NCBI GenBank assembly: GCA_023313575.1
Contig: JAJTTP010000001.1
Coordinates: 4,960,001 to 5,024,000, forward strand
DNA length: 64,000 nt
Source: Eutypella sp. D-1
Taxonomy: Eukaryota > Ascomycota > Sordariomycetes > Xylariales > Diatrypaceae
Reading direction: 5' to 3'
In this document: positions 46,208 to 56,420 of the stretch, piece by piece
Position numbering within the stretch: the first letter of the stretch is position 1
How the letters are laid out: each line of letters starts with the position of its first letter
The notes under the pieces: generated by a model
Told to the model about the DNA's origin: nothing
What the model saw: only the letters and a program-made list of their open reading frames with translations
Databases searched by the model: none
Program-made: the position numbers and the translations under genes

Positions 46208-47886
46208 ATGGCCAGTTTTGACCCTGTCGCGTTGGACCAAATCCCGGGGCTGAACCCCCCGCCGGGCATGGTCTCCAACTTTATCGACCCGCAGTCGGTC
46301 GCCCCTGTGTCCAGAGTTCTCGTGAGCTTAACACTGGCGTTGATGTGGATATTCCTCATTCTGCGAATCTATACTCGCGCGCGTGTGACGTACTCGTTCG
46401 GAGCCGACGATGGTAAGTGAAGAAGTTTTAGACACGTGATATTCCCGTGCAATGAACGATGATACTGACGTGTTTTTGGTGTGTCTTGGTAGTTCTCTGC
46501 ATTGTTTCAGCGGTAAGCAGAGCCTCTATATCTGGGGAGCAGGTAGACTGTGGACGCAATGACTTACGCCGACTAGTTGTCTGTTACCTCTTATACCGGC
46601 GTGATGTTGTCAAGTTTGTTCTTCCACCTCGAATCCCGTAGTCAACAGCTCGCAATTATACTAATCAACCCGCAGCTCTCGGTAATCCTCTCGGCCCGCA
46701 CCAATGGGATGTGCCCCTAGTTAGGATGAACGGCGACCTTACGAAGGTATGGTTAGGAAGCACGGAGAGAAACACAGCTCATTTTGGAGAGCGTGATGGT
46801 GAATGACTCAATGGCTTTTAGTTGCCGCTGATATCGTGGACACTCTACGCAATTTCCGCGATTTTCCTCAAGTCGGCCCTCCTGATCTTATACCGGCGTA
46901 TCTTCCACCTGGTCTCGTTCGTTAACGCCATCATCTGGGTCTCACTGGTCGTGATCGTACTCTTCTACTTCGTCTGTACAATATTCCCCATCAGTATCTG
47001 TGCCCCGAACGTGGTTGAGCTCAGCATGCTGCCAATCGACCCGGCTAACTTCAACATCACGGAGTTCCTGGATCATTATAGATGGATCCAGACAGACAGC
47101 GCCTGCGGGATTCCAACGGCCAGGGCCGTTATGGCCGCGAGCATCTTCAGTGTCGTGTCTGACTTTTACCTTTTGGCCCTTCCCGTCGGCTTGACTCTTA
47201 ATGTCAACCTCCCTTTTGCGAAGAAAGTCGGCGTCTGCGCCATTTTTCTTACGGGTCTGCTGTACGTCGTCCAGAGGCGAATCACACATACAGGCCGGCT
47301 GAAGGGGGCTTTTTGCTAACCGTTATTAGCGCGTGTTTGGCCAGTATTGTCGGTACTGTCTATCGGTTCAAGGTGAGGAATTCCCCTGATTACACGTGGA
47401 ACGCCGCCTTAGCATATATGGTGACGTAAGTGCTATGATTTCTTCCCCCTTGCTCCCTCTTTCCCTGGCTATCCGTATCATGACGACCGAATCATGGCCC
47501 TGGGGCTGATGGTTCGTCCGAATAGGGCCGTCGAGATCAACATCGGCATTATATGCAGCTGCATGCCGGTGATCCCCGTCGCCGCGCGCACGGTGAAGAA
47601 CAGCGCGTTCTGGGCGTCCATGGTGAAATTGGTGCCGACAGGCCGAAAGCTGAGCTATTCTACGGGCGCAACATCCGACTCGAGCCACGAAGCGGCGGCA
47701 GAAAGAAAGGGAGGACTCCCTAAGATCCCCAGGGCCAAGATGACGGGACTGGGATCCTTCATCCGCCAGGCTTACCGCTCGGCGGGGAGGAACACCGAGG
47801 TCACCGACGCTTCCGCCGGCTCCTATAACGAGCTCGTCTCACTTCCCGAGTATCATGCTCACTTGAAGGATGCATACTCTAGGTGA
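46208..47886 (+). CDS. seven-TM integral membrane protein, SAT4/rhodopsin-like fungal family
   Basis: Seven exons: join(46208..46412, 46493..46512, 46577..46613, 46676..46746, 46822..47261, 47330..47425, 47526..47886), 409 residues, total length a multiple of three. Two internal exons have only 20 and 37 bases. Joined peptides read as the family expects: FGADDVLCIVSA, LSVTSYTGVMLSTLG, HQWDVPLV, LISWTLYAISAIFLKSALLILYRR-type helix, YRWIQTDSACGI, DFYLLALPVGL, VEINIGIICSCMPVI. About seven membrane helices precede a ~100-residue polar C-tail. This is the fungal SAT4 family, related in layout to Pth11-like receptors but with no CFEM domain. Function unknown; sensing or transport are both possible. 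Confidence 0.88.
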
Positions 47887-49280
47887 GAGACCGAGGCCGA
47901 GACTGAGACCAGTTCTGTAAAGCGATCACGCACGGGTACTCTTAGCTTATACGAAAGGGCCGGGAGGGAGTGTACGGAGTTTGTGCGGTCAGTAGGCTGA
48001 CTCCATCGAGTTCCGTCGTCCATCGGGAGTATCGGTATATGGAATTGGATTTCACAGTGATTGATATGGGCGCAGTCGGGGAATTTGTCCGATATCTATC
48101 TAGCTATTACGACTCTCTTATTTAACATTCTTTGTTCCTGTTTCCTTTCCGAGCAATATACTTTTCAAAATGTCTAGTTCGAGACCCAACCGTACACAGG
48201 CGGAACTTTAAAATTATAAGTAAAATGGTGGGAAAGCATTGATGGAGTATATAAAATTAAAACACTTAACTAATCTAATAAGCTAAAGACAGAAAGAACA
48301 AAAGAACAAAAGAAAGAAAGAAAATGGGGCGTTACGCGCGTGTATAATGCCGTCGGTACTTACCTAGGTACCTAAGGTAAGTGACAAGTTACAGGTTATG
48401 CCGTTTCCAGGGAGTGCTAGGTACCCAAGTTGCAATACTTACTGGACCGGAACTACCCAGGCACCTTACCTAGGGACATACTTAGGTACTTAGGTAGGTA
48501 GATAACGGTCAATATTAGAGCTTTCACCAACCAAGGGAGAGGCCTGTCCTTTCTAAGTTAACTATCCCTTACTTATACAACAACTAAACAAGGGAATACT
48601 ACCTATGTAATTGGTTAGTAGTGGTGAGTATAGGGGAATAGCGCTACTAGTCGGGCTACCTAAGCCTAGCTCCAGCGGTTATATAGGCACCTATCTGCCT
48701 ACCTTGGCCCAGGGATTACCCCCAAACGATCGGTTATCTCCATAAATATCTACAAAGCCTACCTGGTAGGCAATGACTTAGGTGTCTCCGTGCAATTCTA
48801 TCACTTCAATCAGTACGGAAAGTACCGATACTCCAGCCCATTTGCGCTGAGCTCCGTTACAAAATTGCTTGTCAAAATTGAGGTAGAAGTTCGCTTTCAG
48901 TGCTGCGCCATATATATAATCGTATCTATCACCCAACCTGCTCTACAATAATGACAACTACTCTTTACCACACCCTACGCCATAGAGTCCTGAACAATCT
49001 GATAATGCATTTTCCCCGAGAATGCCTTACTAAACACACTATCGCCTTTGCCTTAGAATTCAGATTACATGTATTCTGTCATACTGTTTGATGATAGCGA
49101 CCACACCAGTAATAAGTTACAAGTTCTCCGGGATCAACCGAAACAAAGCCAGGAGAAGTCTTACGTTCTAACCTGCTGTCATCATTATCCCTGACACAGG
49201 TTGGCCTCGCCTTGATTACTTCGACTACCATCTGGTCTACAATTCTTTGGAACATACCAACAACTAATCCGGAGATAAAG
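47887..49280. other. intergenic with TACCTAGGTA-type palindromes
   Basis: 1.4 kb. It has an A/G-rich tract (48281-48325), an exact TACCTAGGTA (48361-48370) and relatives to 48510 (CCTAAGGTA, ACTTAGGTAGGTAG). No credible gene. Confidence 0.5.
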
Positions 49281-51314
49281 ATGACGATGCCTTCGTTGCC
49301 CATCTTGGGCGCGATTTCATTGGTCATCTACGTAACAATTTTCAAGGTGGCATGCCCAATGATCTCAAATCGTAGGAGAATAAGAATCATGATGGCTCAG
49401 AAAATCGTAAGATCAGTGCCATTTCGCTAACCCCTGACACGCATCCCACGTTGATAATGTACTGATGCTGACTTCGAGCTCGAAGCCTATGCTACCCCAT
49501 TCTCTACTTTTCGGCCACCTCCCTATCATGAATGACTTTCTAAAGTCACACCCCCCGGATGTCAACATCTACGTCTTTCACAGCTGGCTACATAGTAAGA
49601 GACGCGAGTATTTCCCCGGGTTGGAAAACATGCCCCCCGTGGTATATCTGGACCTATGGCCGGCGACGTTCTCCATGGCCTTGATATATGATGCCGCCGT
49701 CGCCACGCAGTTCACGCAAACGAAGAGTGCGCTAAAGCACCGTGAAACCGCCGCCTTCTTAGCCCCGATGACTTCCAACCTGGACATCATATCGGCAGAA
49801 AACACATCCTGGAAGGCTTTGCACCAGATCTTCCGTCCTGCTTTCAGTCAGCAGAACATCATGGCCATCGTTCCTGACTTGTTGGATGAGATGGCCGTCT
49901 TCGCCAACATCTTGAGGTCGCTGTGTGGGGAAAATGGCACCTGGGGACGAGTATTCGCCTTGGAGGAGAAGACCGTCAACTTGACATTTGATATCATTTG
50001 TCGCAGCCTCCTGTAAGTGAAGTCCCTCACTTTCTGAGCCTATTTCCTTACCAGTTGGGAGCGCTTATACCACCTCCTTAGTGAAACACGAGTGGGCCAG
50101 CAATCGAGCTCATCCGACACTGAGCTTAAGTCGGCTATGTATGAGCAGATTGAGCTTTTGGGACTGATGTGTGGTCCCCTGAGAAGATGGATAAACTGGT
50201 GTCTCCCGTGGGACTCGGCCAAGGCGGCGAAAAATAACAAGATGATTGATGCACTTCTTGAGCCGATGGTAAACGCGAGACAGTCGCAGTCCCCCCAAGG
50301 GCCCTCACGAGACCAAAAGCCCAAGAGAACCGTCACGGATCTTTTCTCCATGGATGCCCCTGCCTCTAAAGATTTGCTGTCTCTAGACGAAAAGTCCAGT
50401 TGTTCTCCGTGGTTACTGGCCAATATCAAAGCATTCATCTACGCCGGACACGATACGACAGCGTCGACAGCATGCTTCTTGGTCAAATACCTTCTCGACA
50501 ACCCAGATTGTCTGGTAGAGCTTCGAGCTGAACATGACGAAACGTTTGGCGCGGCCAGTAGCCCCGAAGATGTTCTGGATATTTTGAGGGCGAACCCGCA
50601 TCTGCTCAACAAACTGCCCTATACTCTGGGCACCATCAAGGAGACCCTTCGATTGTGCCCAATTGTCGCGACCATGCGGGAGGCCGAGCCCGACTTACGC
50701 TTGAGAGATCCCTCCTCTGGGCGCGAATATCCCGTCGGTGGATTTGCGCTCTGGGTATCCCCTCCGGGAATTCATCGCAACCCCAGTTATTACGAACAGC
50801 CGTCCAAATTTGAGCCAAAGCGGTGGATACGCAGCGACGATAACCCTATTCTCCCGGCAAAGGAAGCATGGGTCCCTTTCTCCTACGGTGGGGCTATCCG
50901 ATCTCATCTATCAACCATGCTTGTGCTAACGGTAGTTTGATGTTATTTGCTGTTTTCTTAGGTCCTCGTATCTGCATCGGGATGGAGCTCGCGATGACCG
51001 AGTTGAAGCTCGTGAGTATCTTCCTCACGCGTTCTTTCGACATACGCGAGGCTTGGGATGAATGGGACAAGGAAAGGTATGTTCTCCCATCACACACAGT
51101 AAACCGGCTTGTACTTGCACGTGACGGAGTATACCGTCAATCTACTAGACAAGTAGCCAGTGACATCGGTGCTGACATACTTCACCTTACTTATTATAGA
51201 GGCAAGCTATCGACACCGACGCATAAGGTCAATGGCGAACGCTTGTACCAGACTGGAAGGGTTGCTGTTCATCCTAAGGACGGTATGCCTGTCCAGATAA
51301 GACGCAGAAAGTAA
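49281..51314 (+). CDS. cytochrome P450, CYP59/StcS-like
   Basis: Five exons: join(49281..49406, 49486..50012, 50082..50887, 50962..51076, 51200..51314), 562 residues. It has an N-terminal anchor (LGAISLVIYVTIF), the LPHSLLFGHL hinge, the I-helix oxygen-binding motif AGHDTTAS, the K-helix ETLR, the PERF-type FEPKRW and the heme loop FSYGPRICIG with C491. The intron inside this loop (donor after TACG, 50888) removes a false extension. The C-terminal NGERLYQTGRVAVHPKDGMP resembles the end of StcS-type P450s of sterigmatocystin synthesis (CYP59). That is a family comparison only; no polyketide cluster is present. Substrate unknown. Confidence 0.9.
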
Positions 51315-51631
51315 AGGCACTGTTGTTATGGGGATGGGCGTGGCCGTGGCCGTGGCCGTGTGGAAGGGGGCTTCCTCTTATAAGAAACAGTCTGACTATC
51401 TATAAGTAATTGGATAAAGCCGCGCTAGCTGGATACACTAGCCATATATAGTTAGTTAAGTTTGATACATATGAATTATCAATCTGCAGTCAATCTCTTG
51501 TTTCACACATATAAAATGGGTCCACTATATGTCATGTCAGCTTAGCTTCAAAGCTCCTAGAACTTGACAGAGCGCATCCCAACATCGGACGATTCAAATC
51601 GTGCTGTGTTGCTATTGTGCAACCTCAAAAA
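51315..51631. other. intergenic, P450 to COQ6
   Basis: 317 bases between tandem genes. It includes a TGGCCG tandem (51341-51360) just after the P450 stop. Confidence 0.6.
51341..51360. repeat. TGGCCG short tandem repeat
   Basis: About three copies of a six-base unit in the P450 3' flank. Confidence 0.7.
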
Positions 51632-53196
51632 ATGGACGCCTTTTTTCGGACGAGCAATGTCGCTAGGAGGCCAGCCTTAACACTGTGCAGGAGCTGTACC
51701 CGTCGGATAAGACCACAATTCGCGAGAAGATCCTATGCAAGCACAGCCGCGCAACCGGACATATACGATGTCGTCTGCGTGGGGGGCGGTCCTGCCGGAC
51801 TAAGTCTCCTGACGGCATTGAGTGAGTGGCCACCCCGCTGATTTATCCAATAATCTGGTTTAACACTTCCTCAGGGTCGAATCCCGCCACGGCCGGTCTG
51901 CGCGTGGCCCTTATTGAGGCCCAGGACCTTCAGAAACTCCGGTCCTGGAAGCTGCCTCCCGACCAGTACTCAAACCGCTGCAGCTCACTGACGCCGGCGT
52001 CCGCAAGGTTCCTGGATACTATCGGGGCCTGGGGACATGTTCAGCGTGATCGCGTTCAGCCCTACCACGAAATGCAGGTCTGGGACGGTGTGTCAGACGC
52101 TCGCATCGAGTTCGACTGGCCGCCGGGAACGGCGGCGGCAACGGCAGCGGGAGGAGAGACGACCATCGCGTACATGATCGAGAACTTGAACTTAACTTCC
52201 GGCCTCCTGAGGCGGCTTGACGAGCTCGGCGGCACCACGATCTTTGACGGCGCTGGGGTCGAGAACATTGCCCTGGGCGAAGAGACGGAGGACCTCGACC
52301 TCCGGGAGTGGCCGATCTTGCGGCTCGCTGGCGGCAGGCAGCTGGCTGCACGTCTGCTGGTAGGCGCCGACGGAGCGAACAGCCCAGTCCGCACATTTTC
52401 TGAGATTCCCAGCCGTGGATGGGACTACGGACGGCACGGTGTGGTTGCGACGCTGCAGCTTGAGAGGGACGCCTGGGGAGGCGGAGGGGAAAGCGACCCC
52501 AAGGTCGCCTACCAGAGATTCCTCCCTACGGGGCCAGTGGCCATGCTGCCCCTCCCCGGAAATACGTCTACACTTGTCTGGTCTACGACGCCAGCCAATG
52601 CCGCGCTCCTCAAGCGTCTAGCCCCGGAGGACTTCCTAGCGCTCGTCAACGCGGCCTTCCGTCTCTGCCCTACGGACCTGCAGTACATGCATACGATCAG
52701 TTCTGGACAGGCCGACGAACTCGTGTGGCGGCTGCAGCATACACCGGTAGCGGCGGGCACAGTTCCGCGTGCGGCCGTCGCAGTACAGGAAGGTACTGTG
52801 GCTTCGTTCCCGCTGCGTATGCGACACGCCGACACGTACATCGGGGAGCGAGTGGCGTTGGTCGGCGATGCCGCGCACACGATCCACCCACTAGCAGGCC
52901 AGGGCCTCAACCAGGGCCAGGGCGATGCTGAGAGCCTGGCCCGCACCATCGCCCGCGCCAACTCCTGCGGCGCTGATATTGGCGCCCGCCTCAGCCTCGA
53001 GCCCTATGCTGCCGAACGGTACGCCCCGAACCACCTCCTCCTCGGCGTCTGCGATAAACTACATAAGCTCTACTCCATCGGCAGCGGGCCGCTGGTCCCC
53101 CTACGCTCGCTGGGACTCAACGCTGTCAATGCCATCAGACCCGTCAAGCAGTTCTTCATGGACCAAGCGGCTGGTAATGGTTTCAAGCTGTTCTAA
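51632..53196 (+). CDS. COQ6: ubiquinone biosynthesis monooxygenase COQ6
   Basis: Two exons: join(51632..51821, 51875..53196), 503 residues. Start is the ATG at 51632. An Arg-rich N-terminus (residues 1-35) looks like a mitochondrial targeting sequence. FAD-binding motifs are GGGPAG (residues 51-56), LLVGADGANSPVR (the GD/DG motif) and VALVGDAAHTIHPLAGQGLNQG. Also typical is SNRCSSLTPASARFLDTIGAW. COQ6 is a flavin monooxygenase that hydroxylates C5 of the coenzyme Q ring in the inner mitochondrial membrane, as part of the CoQ synthome. An Ala/Thr-rich insert (FDWPPGTAAATAAGG) is non-conserved. It lies in tandem after the P450 with 317 bases between. Confidence 0.95.
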
Positions 53197-56100
53197 ATGC
53201 GTAACTGGGAGCAGTGATTAAGCACAGGGATAGATTAACCGCAGAGTGACGGTCATATCTACGCTGTCCATGTACGATTACAGAGATTTAAATATGATCA
53301 CTATCGATTCGGTCGCTTTGACACACTGTCAACCCTTGGCATAACCATAATGTCTACTAATATGAATGCCATTATGTTTCCACCTATCTATTTGTACTTC
53401 CCATGCTGTATAGGATTGAGGGTAGGTAGACGAGAAGTGCGTATCGTCTATTTGCAGACATGAGTGGACATTTGTCTCCTTTCCTGTCGATATTCTGGGA
53501 TTGCCACTACGGTGGCTTTAATGAAAATAGGGTCAGCTGAACCTCTCGATGGTTATACTGTTCAATTGACCTATTTATATCAATGAGCATTGTGTGCCTC
53601 AATCATATCAAGGTTCCTAATGCCCAGCCCCTTAAGAGGAACTCGCAGTTTGAGAGGCACAGGCCGCTAAACAGTAACCTTTTTTGTATGTAGCCGAACA
53701 ACACACGCTTTTGCATATTAAATCAAACTGCGCAATGTTGATGACTCCATCTTCTCATGCTTAGATGGAAACCTACCTGGTGCTTATCTTGAAATTAGTA
53801 AGCTGCAACATACAAAGCACACTGTGCCACCTCCTGACTAGTTAAGTGACCCCTCAAAGTGGGACCAAATGGCCCACTGGTATTGATATTGACGTACCGT
53901 AACACAGATATGTCGCAATTTCGTGGCTACGACTCTTCAGTCTTGAACAGTAATTTTCTACCACGTTGGCCTCTCTGTCTGGGGTGCCCTCGACCGGCTG
54001 GTGCTGGAGGGGTTCTTGAAACCATTCTAGGTAGTCCAGCTGGTACTTAAAAGTCGAATATGCGCTTTCTAGCCAGTGTCATTGGAAGTATTGGTGGAGA
54101 TGACATACTGTCAATAGATATCGACACCAGCATTCACAATATCCCAACTGTCATTTGAGACATATAAGCTCTACCTTGCCATTTTTAATATTGACTCGCT
54201 CTTTATACCCATTCCCGGTAGTGATGTTAGTCTCCAGAATGTCAGGTCTACTGTTTTATTCTCTAGGTATACCCACGGCCTCTCTAAACAGAGAAGAGAC
54301 TCCTAAATCCTATTCTGTGAAAAATCACGATTTTGGACCACATGAAACATAACGAGGCCATTCCTGTATATTATATGAAGTCGTTTTTCCACGGGCACAT
54401 ATTTGTACACTTTGGGCAATGTTGCTGAGATCAACCTTTCAAACAACAAGTCACCAGTTTGGCCTGGTGTGCATACTGTTCAAGACGGTCTCCATTGTAG
54501 ACATGATTATTTTGCCCCCACCAATCGTATAACATCAACACTCGATGCCATAGCTTGGTACTAGTTGACGCTCAGCTCGTAATTGCCTACGCATATTATG
54601 GCGAAAATGGGAACGTAGCTATAGACCGAATTGTCATTTGTGGTGACCTGCATAGAGACATAATCTGCTAGCTTTTTTGTATTGGAAAGCATATTCAAGC
54701 TGAAGAACTACAAGTCCCTCCGGGTATGCTTAATATTGCTTGTTGGGTTACTGATGGGTTTCGATACACTCCTACCAGGCTATCTCTGTAAATGCGCCGT
54801 CCACTAGTTTGTTGTTGGTCTGTTATGCTGCACATCATATTGTAGTCGAAAGGTGAGGTGACTAATATCCCCTCTTGCTAGTGAACTAACTATTACATCT
54901 TCACCGTCTGGGACATCAAAAACAAGACTTATATAGCATACTCACAATATAGGCTCATTATAGCAACATGGTATCATTTTGCCCCTAGCATTAACATTGT
55001 AAGAATTAATAACTTCGAATCAATTCGTTCCTTCCATTCAGGGCACGGTCCATATTCTGTTATTCTAATAAGGGTACCGGCAAGGTACTCGAGGGAAAGA
55101 AGGTCACTTAAGCCCACCAACCTTAGCTACTTCTAGGATATGCTGCAAATTTCATTTTGATAAGATGGAATGGCAAGCACGCATCAACTTCCAATCTTAA
55201 CCACAAATACCTTCAGAAGTATGACTGGTTTGGAAACACAAGAAGAATATTGATAAGTTGAGATTGGCACAGCCACCTACCAAACACTCCACTTACACTC
55301 ACATGCACAGAAATTCCGCATCACACTTGGAGTTAGTCATATTGACGCTGCATCCAAGATAAGCATCACCTACAGGAACTACTTTACATTATTATCCTAT
55401 TGTGGTCAGATATCTTACCCTTGCGAACATTCCAAGATCAAGTGGTAACTGCCCAAGCCTTCTAGCCCTCTCTCTACACCTGCTACTTCCCCTCTCTTGC
55501 ATGCACTCTGCACCTATGACAAGAATTCTCGCGTGATGCGGGTATTTGGAGAGAAGCAAACTTCACACTCTGCCCACACTCGTCGCTTGCGAATACCTAA
55601 ACACTGTCACTTGCATTGCAGCTAGTCAGTAAACTCCCAAGTTTCTAGGTGATATAGGCCTACGGTAAGCACTGGCTTGGTCTAATCAAGCATCGATACC
55701 CATGACCCCCCCTCTCATCAGACTAACACAATCAACCCCATAAGACAAGCAGACGGAGCAAACTACTCTAGGTTCCTTATCTGCGGGTGTCATACTTGCC
55801 TGTCATTTGGATCAGATAAAACAGGTACATTGAGCCATTCCTATTGGGTCAAACAGGGAAGTGCAAGCTTCGCTCCTCCTCCCTTCGGCCCACTAATCGT
55901 GACACGCTTCCCCTTCTTCAAACTCACTGAACTTCCACCACCCCAATTTTAACACTACACATTCCTGGAAGTGAAGTGAACTCTGGTCTTCAACCTCCAG
56001 ACAGAGGCGTGGTAAGAGCGTGAGCAAAGCGGAACAATCTGCTTCTCTGCGATTATCACACCCTCGCCGTTGCCTTCAATCTAGTCTTCCAAGCAGCTCG

Positions 56101-56420
56101 GCGGGAAAGAAGGGGCATCTCCTCTCTTTGGTAAGCACAATAGGGAAGCTCTATTTTCTCTACTTACTGTACTTTTCCCAAAATAAATTCTCACCACGAA
56201 ATAATAGGAACTACCGACCTACCTCATACATCAATTGGGTCTTTCCAGAAAACCACTGACATACGCTGTTCTGGACTTCACCACAACACTCCGTCGTTTC
56301 TACGCGGTAGGAAACCTTCACACTCATCTTCATACACAACGATTCCCTACCATCATAAAATATCTCCTTAACTGGTAAGTATTCACAGAAGAAAAGTGAA
56401 TCAGCAACTACCCATACAAA
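53197..56420. other. 3.2-kb ORF-poor region
   Basis: No frame above ~80 codons and no domain on either strand. The final ~900 bases are pyrimidine-rich with donor-like sites (GTAAGC near 56131) and may be a long, perhaps spliced, 5' leader of the following gene. No terminal repeats or transposase fragments recognised. Confidence 0.5.

Noticed and set aside
10456..51314. A secondary-metabolite gene cluster joining the reductase, MFS pump and P450s
   Set aside because: The genes are spread over 40 kb among housekeeping genes and no PKS, NRPS, terpene cyclase or DMATS is present.
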